DNA from: Brettanomyces bruxellensis
Taxonomy: Eukaryota > Ascomycota > Pichiomycetes > Pichiales > Pichiaceae
DNA: 64,000 nt
Direction of reading: 5' to 3'
Assembly (NCBI RefSeq): GCF_011074885.1
Contig: NC_054690.1
Coordinates: 3,167,001 to 3,231,000, forward strand
Under the pieces are notes generated by a model. It was not told the DNA's origin. It did no database searches and saw only the letters and a program-made list of their open reading frames with translations. Made by a program: the position numbers and the translations under genes. Positions 28,264 through 36,557 of the stretch are shown here, piece after piece (within the stretch, counting starts at the first letter, position 1; each line of letters starts with the position of its first letter).

Positions 28264-29235
28264 ATGTCAACAATTGACCAGAATAGCCCTGCCTTTCAAG
28301 AGGCCAAAAAAAGGGCGATTGCATTTTATGACAATGAACACAATCTTGGTTACCATGAACGGATGGACCTTTATGTATTTTACGAAGAACTCTGGCGCAG
28401 AACACTTCTTTTTGCATCAATGGGATTTGCGACTGGTGTTACTCTTCCGTTTATTTTAAAGAAAAAAAACAAGCTTCTGAATCCTTTATTCCCTATTGTC
28501 GGTGGATTTTTCGGGTTATCTACTGTTCCAGCATTGATGGCACCACTTCTTTACAATAAAAGCATGAAAAAGATTCATAAGAAATATACTCAGGATTCGA
28601 AGGTTAACAAAGTTCTTGAAGTGACACCGGATCCTTTCACAAAATCCTGGTTCTGGTCCAACTACTTTAAACAGTCAGCCTCAGATCCAACAAAAAGGAT
28701 CAGGGATCCACGAAATCCCAATGCTATGCTCCCTGAAACGCATCGCCCCAAAAATGGCATTCAGGGATTTGGGGAATATAATAGGTCGACACCAGAAAAT
28801 CCAGAGCTTACATCTGCATGGGACAAAATAAGGCATGAACAACAGACAGAACTAAAGAGCGGTAATGGCACTAATGAACTTGCCTCAGAGTATTCGGAAC
28901 ATTCTATGAATGAGGACTCAAACTCAAACTCCGATGAACAAAGCAGATTTTCATCTGATAGCAGCTCTTATTACGGATATGCAGCACCATCCAATGACCC
29001 ACAATCACCTTCATACAATTCAGTTCAGTCTGATAATTATCCATTATTGTCCTCGAGAGATTCCTACTTGGGTAATAATAGCAACAGTAATGGTAACATT
29101 GAGAAATCACAAAAGCAACATAGAACGTCAGAAGATTCGCAGTCATACAATTCATCCTTATCAGGCGCTGGGGGCTCTGAAACTAAGTCTGCATGGGATG
29201 TAATAAGGGAACAAAATGTGGAAAAGAAAGATTAA
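28264..29235 (+). CDS. Unrecognised two-pass membrane protein with repeated SAWD-x-IR motif
   Basis: The frame opens at 28213 with TTG. The first ATG is at 28264, giving 323 residues. The N-terminal third contains two closely spaced hydrophobic segments (about residues 45-62 and 70-92) separated by a basic loop (KKKNK). The rest is hydrophilic, with a Ser/Asn/Tyr-rich region. A short motif occurs twice: TSAWDKIRHEQ mid-protein and KSAWDVIREQN at the very C-terminus. The arrangement of a short helical region, two hydrophobic stretches and a terminal S-W-x-x-I/L-R motif loosely recalls OCIA-domain mitochondrial or endosomal proteins, but this is only a resemblance. No function is assigned. It lies between QRI7 and URA9, both for mitochondrial proteins. 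Confidence 0.8.
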   Translation: MSTIDQNSPAFQEAKKRAIAFYDNEHNLGYHERMDLYVFYEELWRRTLLFASMGFATGVTLPFILKKKNKLLNPLFPIVGGFFGLSTVPALMAPLLYNKSMKKIHKKYTQDSKVNKVLEVTPDPFTKSWFWSNYFKQSASDPTKRIRDPRNPNAMLPETHRPKNGIQGFGEYNRSTPENPELTSAWDKIRHEQQTELKSGNGTNELASEYSEHSMNEDSNSNSDEQSRFSSDSSSYYGYAAPSNDPQSPSYNSVQSDNYPLLSSRDSYLGNNSNSNGNIEKSQKQHRTSEDSQSYNSSLSGAGGSETKSAWDVIREQNVEKKD

Positions 29236-30038
29236 AGAATACTTTGTACATACAAACTTTATTCGTTTTTTATTTATTTATGGAATTTTCAACGGTTTAA
29301 ACTTTAAGTAACCTTATCCACTAACATTCGACTGGTGCCTTATCGCACATCTGCCGTTGGAAACCCTCATATTTATCGGGCGTCCTGTTATCTTGTGACC
29401 ATCTCTAAAGCCCGGTTTCCAAGTTAATTCACTCGTAAAAGTGAAAAATTATCAAAAAAATTTTATACGAGATGAATGCAATCTAGAGATGAGGATCATA
29501 ACTAACAATGTACAAGAAAACTTTTTTGTAGTTCTAACAATGCTAGAATAAAAACTGAAGAAATCATCCGATACTGTTGACGGAGAAATGTTTTTATAGT
29601 GAACAATGTGCTTTGGTACCTTTTCTTCCATGCAGACAATCATCTTAGAAGGAGTCGTCGGGATTTTCTATCTATCGACGCGACACCAATATCCGTTTGA
29701 ATTATTGATGTAATGCAAAGAACGGAAATGTGCTAGCCAAACGAAGGGATTAAACTCAGAATTACAATCAGAAGAAAAATTTTTCGCGAGAATATTTCAT
29801 TTTTTATTGAAAAACTAGAGAATATTATCACATTTTGCTTCTAAGCGCAAACGCATATAAGAAGGTTTCGAAGTCCACCAAAAAGAAAGTCCGAAGACGT
29901 ATTGGCTACCTCCCTATAAGAAGGATAAAAAAAATTTTGCTCCTTTTTTCTATCTGTCTCCGAATCCAGGCAGATCGCAAAAGCTTAAGTTAAGACTGTT
30001 GCCAGATCAAAAGAGAGTATACACAGGGTCAAAACAAA
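29236..30038. promoter_or_regulatory. URA9 upstream region
   Basis: This 803-bp stretch holds the 3' end of the preceding gene and the URA9 promoter. A TATA-like CATATAAGAAG lies at about 29853-29863. No open frame with coding character is present. Confidence 0.35.
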
Positions 30039-31367
30039 ATGTCTTTCAACAGCTTCCGTTCGTTGTTCCAGCGTTACTCTGGTAAACAGTTTGCACAGTT
30101 CACCAGAAATATGTCACAAACTGCAAAGAAGCATTTTCCAAAGCCTGTTGCTCGTGCAGGCGTCTCTGGAGGTGCTTTGTTAGCCCTTGGTATTCTTGGT
30201 GTCGGAGCATACTCATTGGATGCACGTTCTGCAATAAACGAGTATGTCTGGTGCCCTCTCTTCAGATGGTGCACTACTGCTGAGCAGGGACATCATTTGG
30301 GAATTGCTTTGCTTAAGTACGGAATCTTTCCACGTGCTTTTGGTGACCACGATGATCCAATTCTTCGTGTTGATCTTTTTGGAAGAACATTGGCTAATCC
30401 TATCGGTATGGCTGCCGGTTTTGACAAGCAGGCTGAGGCCATGGATGCCCTTTACGATCTTGGCTTTGGTATTGTTGAAGTGGGAACTATTACCCCTGAG
30501 CCCCAGTTTGGTAACCCAAGGCCACGTTTCTTCAGACTTAACGCTGATGAAACTGTGATCAACAGATACGGTTTGAACTCTGATGGTAGACTAACTATTC
30601 TTTCCAGGCTTAGAGTTCGTCTAGAAAAGTATTTGAAGAAGTCTAATGCATGCAAGACCAATAACTCGTTCAGAGAGGGTAAATCTTTGTTTGTTAACAT
30701 TGGTAAGAACAGAAATGGTGACACTATCGATGATTATCTAGTTGGTGTTGACACCTTTGCTCCTTATGCCGATGCCCTTGTTCTTAATGTTTCTTGCCCA
30801 AGTGCTCCAGGTGTTCGTGATCTCCAGGAAAAGGATGTTCTTTTGGAGTTGCTTACAAAAGTTCGTGAGGAGAGAGATAAGGTTGGTGCAAATGTGATTG
30901 ATCCAGCAAGAAAACCTCCTATCATTGTCAAGGTTGCTCCAGATCTATCCGAAAAAGAGATTGCAGACATTGCCGATGTTGCAAAGAAATCTAAGATTGA
31001 CGGTATCCTCATGTCAAACACTACTACTGCTAGACCAGCTTCTTTGATCACCAAGGGACCTGTTGTTCAGGAGAAGGGTGGATTGTCTGGACGTGCAATG
31101 AGAGATATTTCCTTGAAGGCTTTCCGTACTTTGAGAAAATACACAAAGGACTCCGATTTGGTTTTGATCGGATGTGGTGGTATTTTCACAGGTAAGGATG
31201 CTATTGCATTCGCCAAAGCTGGTGCAAGTGCAATCGAGTTGTACACTTCGTTTGCTTACAGAGGACCAGGAATCCCAGACAAGATCAAAGATGAGATTGT
31301 TCAGGAATTGAAAAAAGAGGGAAAAACCTGGATGGAAATTGTCGGTTCAGATGACGAGAAGAATTAG
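30039..31367 (+). CDS. URA9: Dihydroorotate dehydrogenase (quinone), mitochondrial, class 2
   Basis: 442 residues. An Arg/Ser/Phe-rich start lacking acidic residues is a mitochondrial presequence, and a hydrophobic segment near 45-60 (GGALLALGILGVGAYSL) would anchor it in the inner membrane. The FMN-binding barrel follows, with class 2 signatures: NPIGMAAGFDK, VGTITPEPQFGNPRPRFFR, the catalytic-base loop NVSCPSAPG with Ser, and CGGIFTGKDA near the end. It oxidises dihydroorotate to orotate and passes electrons to ubiquinone, so uridine synthesis depends on respiration. S. cerevisiae lacks this class and uses cytosolic fumarate-linked Ura1, so the gene marks a yeast outside that lineage. Codon choice is more biased than in neighbours, suggesting good expression. 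Confidence 0.96.
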   Translation: MSFNSFRSLFQRYSGKQFAQFTRNMSQTAKKHFPKPVARAGVSGGALLALGILGVGAYSLDARSAINEYVWCPLFRWCTTAEQGHHLGIALLKYGIFPRAFGDHDDPILRVDLFGRTLANPIGMAAGFDKQAEAMDALYDLGFGIVEVGTITPEPQFGNPRPRFFRLNADETVINRYGLNSDGRLTILSRLRVRLEKYLKKSNACKTNNSFREGKSLFVNIGKNRNGDTIDDYLVGVDTFAPYADALVLNVSCPSAPGVRDLQEKDVLLELLTKVREERDKVGANVIDPARKPPIIVKVAPDLSEKEIADIADVAKKSKIDGILMSNTTTARPASLITKGPVVQEKGGLSGRAMRDISLKAFRTLRKYTKDSDLVLIGCGGIFTGKDAIAFAKAGASAIELYTSFAYRGPGIPDKIKDEIVQELKKEGKTWMEIVGSDDEKN

Positions 31368-31882
31368 ATCTATTAACGGGATAATGAAATGAAAATGCTA
31401 CACAAATATTTGTTTCGACACAGTCGTAGTATATAAATTTAGGTAAATGTACAGAATGATTTTTAACTTATAGAATTAATCATAGGTTTGCATACATATT
31501 TTGGGTATATTTTTATGTTTTAGTTTAGGATCGATTTATCAGTAAAGACTTATTCATTTATTTAAACTTATGTTTTTATCTTCTTTATCATCAAAAGATA
31601 AACAGCAAAAAATTGAAAAAATCGTGGTCAGAATACACGTTTCATTCTTTTATACAAAGGAATCTCCCAGCACTAATTACTAGTGTCCTGAATATATGGC
31701 TTTCCTTCTCCATTATATCATTTCCTTTTACTTTTGTCACCTCTCATATTTAGACCTTTTAAACCGACCATTCGCTCGTTAGCATTAAAAATACCAAAGT
31801 AGTGATACCTCGCAAAAAAGCGTATTCAATGTTGGGAATTAAACAAATATTCCAATTTAGAAATCGTGGGAGTACTATTTAA
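31368..31882. terminator. 3' region between convergent URA9 and GET2
   Basis: This 515-bp AT-rich stretch holds the 3' ends of two convergent genes. No coding sequence or RNA gene was recognised. Confidence 0.35.
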
Positions 31883-32941
31883 TCAGTTATTTTTCTCAAA
31901 AAAGTATGTTAGTAATCCCATAACTACTATAACAAATGCAAGGTCGGTGATAAAACGCAATAAGACGTCAAATTGGCGGGTAGCAGTATGAGCTAATCCT
32001 TGGAAACGAGAAGGAATAAAACCTATAAGCATGGTTATTATCTGCGGGCTAGATTCGGGTAACCTTGAACGAATTGAGTAATATAACATTGAGGCTATAA
32101 CTTCCAACGTCATAAAGTATGTCCAGAATCTACTGGATCTAGCGTCCCGCAAAATCATATCCCCATTAGACCAGAATTGAAAACGAGACCAAAAAGAGTG
32201 CTTATTATCTTGAAATGATGGTCTTAAGTTTTCAAATGAAGCTGTATAGTCTGTATACCCTGCAACATGAATAGTAATTATAGCTATTATCGCAAGAAAG
32301 CGAAATAGAGTGAAATATACATTGATTCTTGTAATCTCATATTCAGTATAGCGCTTCATGTCATTCTCATATTTTGTTTGTGTAGCACTCTTCACAGAAC
32401 TTTCATGCGATTCAGCTTGGATTTTGCTTGCAAGATCGGGTAACTGCCCTTGTCCACCATTCTTTGCCGACTGCTTTAACATCGATGACATAGTCTTCAT
32501 AAAATCATCAGGAAGCAATGAAGGCAAAGAAGAATCATCTGAGTGCTGCTTTGAATGTTCCATTTTACTAAAAATGTTTTGCATCAGTTTATCCATATCT
32601 GTTTCATCGATCTCATCGTCAATCACGTTATCTTCCTCCGATGAGTTCCTATGCAATGGGTCAGCCACATTGAGTTTGGATAGATCAGGAAGCACGAATT
32701 CTCCTTCTGTATGTTCCGTATCCAAACTTCCGTTTCTTCCAACACTTTCATTTAGATCTGACTCGTTCTTAGAATCTTTACCATTTTGCTCAGAAACCTC
32801 TTGTTCAGCAACCGCCGTACCGGTAACTTCCGACCCATTCAGACCCGCAATTTTTTTAAGTCTATCAGAAGCATTTGAAGCAAGTCTCTTGGCTCTCCGT
32901 TCCCGAAGAATTCTTCTACGTTCAGCAGCTGTCAATCCCAT
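31883..32941 (-). CDS. GET2: Get2, receptor subunit of the GET tail-anchored protein pathway
   Basis: 352 residues. The N-terminus MGLTAAERRRILRERRAKRL is the basic RERR motif through which Get2 binds the Get3 ATPase. A long acidic, Ser-rich cytosolic linker follows (about 40-195). The C-terminal third has three hydrophobic segments (near 208-228, 273-293 and 328-348), matching the three membrane spans of Get2. With Get1 it forms the ER receptor that inserts tail-anchored proteins. GET2 and UTP7 are direct neighbours in S. cerevisiae. Here they flank one unrecognised gene, which supports the identification. Length exceeds yeast Get2 (285) because of the linker. Confidence 0.85.
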   Translation of the reverse strand: MGLTAAERRRILRERRAKRLASNASDRLKKIAGLNGSEVTGTAVAEQEVSEQNGKDSKNESDLNESVGRNGSLDTEHTEGEFVLPDLSKLNVADPLHRNSSEEDNVIDDEIDETDMDKLMQNIFSKMEHSKQHSDDSSLPSLLPDDFMKTMSSMLKQSAKNGGQGQLPDLASKIQAESHESSVKSATQTKYENDMKRYTEYEITRINVYFTLFRFLAIIAIITIHVAGYTDYTASFENLRPSFQDNKHSFWSRFQFWSNGDMILRDARSSRFWTYFMTLEVIASMLYYSIRSRLPESSPQIITMLIGFIPSRFQGLAHTATRQFDVLLRFITDLAFVIVVMGLLTYFFEKNN

Positions 32942-33208
32942 TGTTTCAAGTTACTGTTATTAAAACTGAAGAATTCTTGACAGCCAATATCATAAAACAT
33001 GTACACATGCAGGAGCGTAATTGTATTATTTGACTTGTTATCCGGGGCACGAAATTCTGTAGGATGCTAATAGTAGTATTACGAAAAAAAAAATTTATAT
33101 ATATATATATATACATCCTTACCTGACTTGTTTCATCTGGAGGTATACCGAAGCATCAAACAACAAAGCTATTAACCCATCATAAAGTGTATAAAGCTAA
33201 ATATTATT

Positions 33209-34624
33209 CTAAGGTACAATAGAACCGCCTTCTCTAGTGTTATTGAAAAAATATCTCACGGAGTGGAATATTGCTTTTAGATGCTGTGGGTAGAAATTGG
33301 AAAGCACCTTTGTGAGATTCCTAACATACGAAAGGTTCATCTCATTATTAAAGATCCAATAGCATAAAGCCAAACATTCTGAGTCACCTTTCTTCCATGA
33401 AAGAGCAAATATTGGTATATCAAAATTGGAGCAGAATATATCATCGGTGAATAATAACTTATTTGTAATTGACCACATCTGTTCTCCTTGCGAACTAGGA
33501 ACATTAACTATTATTCGTAATCCCTCTGAGAAAATGCCATGGCCACCAGGTTTAATTCCATAACGGCATATGAAAACCTGGTTATTTTCATTCTGAGGAA
33601 ACCTTAATATTGACTCATATTCTTTATTAGCTTTTTGGATATGTGAAAACTTATAAACTTTCATGGAGACGCAAAAATGAAGATTGTACAGTGTTTTCTT
33701 TTTCTCGGTATCGTATGATTCAGTTATAGTTTCATCCCATATATTCCAAACGGTACTTAAAAATGTGTCTTTGCCTTTATTCACTGCCTCATTGCGTAGG
33801 ATTTCAGTTTCAGTATCAAATTCGTTTCCCGGATCCAACTCAGCAAGTAGATTTAAATAGGTGGGATTAACATTATTATGCGTGGTTGACCTTTGGCGTG
33901 ATGAGATAGCTAAATAAGTTTGATTTGACATATATAGCGATTTGAATGTAAAGGTTTCATCCGGTCCAAATTTCGGACTTTTCCTACTCGAATAGTCCAA
34001 AGTTTGATCTGTATTGTTCAAATCATGTTCCTCATTATTTTTAATAGTCTTTTGACTGAACAAGTGCTTAAATATTCTCTTTACAGCCTTGCTCAAAGAT
34101 TTTCTTTCCTTAGTCTGGTAGAATTCCTTCTTTTCTCCTGTTTCAAAAATGTCTGGCTTTCGACTCACAACGGTAGAAAATGAATCATCAATTTCCATAT
34201 GCATTCCAGCAGGTCTTGAATCAGCAGGCGACCGACTTTTGTAAACGGGAACTTCCCGCTCATTTTGCTCTAGTATGGCCCTATCCTCGTTATTCACTCT
34301 CAAGATATTATTTAGATCATTTAGAACTTGTTCCTCGTCTGCTTTTCTTCTTTTGAATGATCGTCGAATAGAGAACCTTCTTGAAAATTTATTCGAGCCA
34401 TCAAAGGAAGTAGAACACTCGATATCAGCAAGAGGATTATTTACGGGTACACTTTTGCTTTTTATTCCCCTTTTTTGTTCTCTTCTTTTTCTTCTTCTGA
34501 TTGAGAGAGAAAGCTTTTGAAATCCGGAATAACTGTTTTCTTTTGATTCAATATCCATATTTACTAAATATATCTTACTAAATTGTAGTATATCATCGTA
34601 AGTTATCTTCCAATGACAATACAT
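33209..34624 (-). CDS. Unrecognised basic/hydrophilic protein between GET2 and UTP7
   Basis: The frame is open from 34741, but its first codon there is TTG. The first ATG is at 34624 (471 residues), and another at 34558 gives 449. The N-terminal half has two strongly basic clusters (SIRRRKRREQKRG and SRRFSIRRSFKRRK) that could be nuclear localisation signals, and is rich in Ser/Lys/Asn. The C-terminal half (last 200 residues) is more ordered, with aromatic and hydrophobic residues, and ends EGGSIVP. No family is recognised. Just upstream on the coding strand is a long T tract followed by GTAG, which looks like a 3' splice site. No suitable 5' site or branch point was found, so no intron is called. 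Confidence 0.7.
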   Translation of the reverse strand: MYCHWKITYDDILQFSKIYLVNMDIESKENSYSGFQKLSLSIRRRKRREQKRGIKSKSVPVNNPLADIECSTSFDGSNKFSRRFSIRRSFKRRKADEEQVLNDLNNILRVNNEDRAILEQNEREVPVYKSRSPADSRPAGMHMEIDDSFSTVVSRKPDIFETGEKKEFYQTKERKSLSKAVKRIFKHLFSQKTIKNNEEHDLNNTDQTLDYSSRKSPKFGPDETFTFKSLYMSNQTYLAISSRQRSTTHNNVNPTYLNLLAELDPGNEFDTETEILRNEAVNKGKDTFLSTVWNIWDETITESYDTEKKKTLYNLHFCVSMKVYKFSHIQKANKEYESILRFPQNENNQVFICRYGIKPGGHGIFSEGLRIIVNVPSSQGEQMWSITNKLLFTDDIFCSNFDIPIFALSWKKGDSECLALCYWIFNNEMNLSYVRNLTKVLSNFYPQHLKAIFHSVRYFFNNTREGGSIVP

Positions 34625-34834
34625 AGATGTATGGTGAAGAAAATCCTTGTCTCCATTTGGAACAAGATTGATGCTGGGTGCGGCTCTACAAAAAAAAAAA
34701 AAAATTTTATTTGAAAAATTATACAGATGCAATATAGTCAAGCATTTTTATGTCTATGATTTCATAACGATAACAACGAGAATCACGCACAACGTTACGT
34801 GACATCTTTAAGTTAACGTCAACTTTAACTAAGT
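34625..34834. promoter_or_regulatory. divergent promoter upstream of UTP7
   Basis: This 210-bp divergent promoter contains a long A run followed by TTTT (about 34690-34708) and TTGAAAAATTATA (about 34710-34723), which resembles the RRPE element of ribosome-biogenesis genes. No PAC element (GCGATGAG) was seen. Confidence 0.35.
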
Positions 34835-36394
34835 ATGGTTAATACTAAAGGAATTAATAAGAAGAAGAATGAGTTCAGTCGGAAGAAGCGTCATAGAACA
34901 GGAAGATTGGGTTCAAAACTGCGGGAACTAGATGAAGAGCACAAAAGTGCGTTAAAATCGGCAGAGAGTACCAAAGCACTTTTGACAGAAGATGCAGGTT
35001 ATATGGAAGCAGAAGGGATGGAAAGAACATACAAATTTAGTCAAGATGATATAATAAAGGAGGTTGATGCATCAACCGCAAGAAAGCGGTTTAGGTTAAA
35101 ATTGGATCAGTATGGACCGTACACTTTAGAATACGCGAGAAATGGAAGAGAATTATTAATAGGAGGTAGAAAGGGACACGTTGCTGCCTTTGATTGGCAA
35201 CTTGGAAAGCTTGATTGTGAACTTTTCTTAAATGAAACTGTCCATGCTGTGCAATTCTTACATAATGATCAATACTTCGCAGTTGCCCAGAAGAAGTACA
35301 CCTTTATCTATGATAAGACAGGGATGGAGCTCCATCGTCTTCAACAACATATTGATTGCACGCTTCTCGACTTTCTTCCCTATCATATGTTGTTGGTCAC
35401 TGCCGGAAATACCAGCCACTTAAAATATCATGATGTTTCCACTGGTGAACTTGTGGCTGATCTTAGAACAAAGTTGGGACCCACACAGTCTATGAGAAAG
35501 AATCCTTGGAATGCTGTCATGCATTTGGGTCACGGAAATGGACAGGTCACTCTCTGGGCACCGAGTATGCCCACTCCGTTAGTTAAAATTCAGGCATGTC
35601 GTGGACCTGTCAGAGCTTTGGCAGTTAGCAGGGATGGAAGATATATGGCAGTTAGTGGTGCGGATAAAACGTTGAAGATATGGGATATACGTAAATACGA
35701 TGTTGTTGGTTCATATTATACACCAACTCAAGCTAATACATTAGATTTATCAGATACCGGCTTACTTTCAGTCGGATGGGGACCCCATGTCACCATCTGG
35801 AAAGATGTGTTGAAGGAAAATCAGAAATCGCCATACATGAATCATAATATTTCAGGCTCACAAGTGCAGACTACAAGATTTGTGCCGTTCGAAGATGTTC
35901 TTGGGTGCGGCCATAAAAATGGAATAGAATCGTTGATAATTCCTGGAGCAGGTGAAGCCAACTTTGATGCTCTCGAAATCAACCCATACGAAACTGCAAA
36001 GCAAAGACAGGAATCCGAGGTTAGAGGATTATTGAACAAACTTCAACCAGATATGATTGCGTTAGATCCGGAGTCAATAGGTAACGTCAACAAGAGAAAG
36101 GTCCAGAAACGTTTAACACCTGCAGACCTTGCCGCTTTACGTACCGAAAGAAAAAACGAGTCCATCCATCTTGACAAAGTCGACAAAATGATTCAGCCTC
36201 ATATTAAAGGAAAGAATTCTGCTTTACGAAGAATGAAGAGAAAGCAGAGAAATAATTTGATAACAGAAAGATCAAGGCGTGTTGAGAAGGCTTTGGAGAA
36301 AGAAAAAGATCTCAGAAAACGCAAAGCAGAAAAGACTGATCATCTTGAACAAGAATCAGACCCTACGGCAAAGGCATTATCCAGGTTTGCTTAG
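34835..36394 (+). CDS. UTP7: Utp7 (WDR46 family), small-subunit processome WD40 protein
   Basis: 519 residues; yeast Utp7 has 554. The Lys/Arg-rich N-terminus (KKKNEFSRKKRHRTG) precedes a WD40 propeller (about 80-370) that contains YGPYTLEYARNGRELLIGGRKGH, PWNAVMHLGHGNGQVTLWAP and ADKTLKIWDIR, strongly conserved in Utp7/WDR46. The C-terminal 150 residues form the BING4-type extension, ending in a very basic coiled region. The protein is an essential U3 snoRNP/processome component for 18S rRNA maturation in the nucleolus. It is adjacent to GET2 in S. cerevisiae and near it here. It is convergent with RPN2, 163 bp away. Confidence 0.95.
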   Translation: MVNTKGINKKKNEFSRKKRHRTGRLGSKLRELDEEHKSALKSAESTKALLTEDAGYMEAEGMERTYKFSQDDIIKEVDASTARKRFRLKLDQYGPYTLEYARNGRELLIGGRKGHVAAFDWQLGKLDCELFLNETVHAVQFLHNDQYFAVAQKKYTFIYDKTGMELHRLQQHIDCTLLDFLPYHMLLVTAGNTSHLKYHDVSTGELVADLRTKLGPTQSMRKNPWNAVMHLGHGNGQVTLWAPSMPTPLVKIQACRGPVRALAVSRDGRYMAVSGADKTLKIWDIRKYDVVGSYYTPTQANTLDLSDTGLLSVGWGPHVTIWKDVLKENQKSPYMNHNISGSQVQTTRFVPFEDVLGCGHKNGIESLIIPGAGEANFDALEINPYETAKQRQESEVRGLLNKLQPDMIALDPESIGNVNKRKVQKRLTPADLAALRTERKNESIHLDKVDKMIQPHIKGKNSALRRMKRKQRNNLITERSRRVEKALEKEKDLRKRKAEKTDHLEQESDPTAKALSRFA

Positions 36395-36557
36395 GTTGCG
36401 ATGTGGTGGTATATAACGCTTACAAATATAGATATTTTGCTCCAGGATTAAAATGATATGAGAAAACTTGTATTTGATTAAGTAAAAAGTATTTGCTGAA
36501 GTAGGAAGGAGAACATGAAAGAATGAAGGGGAAAAATTTTTAAAAGTATGATTCAAT

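Noticed and set aside
34625..34741. Upstream continuation of the 33209-34624 frame
   Set aside because: No ATG; it opens at TTG and runs through a poly-Phe stretch made by the T tract. It is kept only as a hint of a possible 3' splice site.
34723..34813. Possible first exon (about 28 codons) of the unknown gene on the minus strand
   Set aside because: The only candidate 5' splice site would leave a reading phase that does not join the downstream frame, and no branch point is present.
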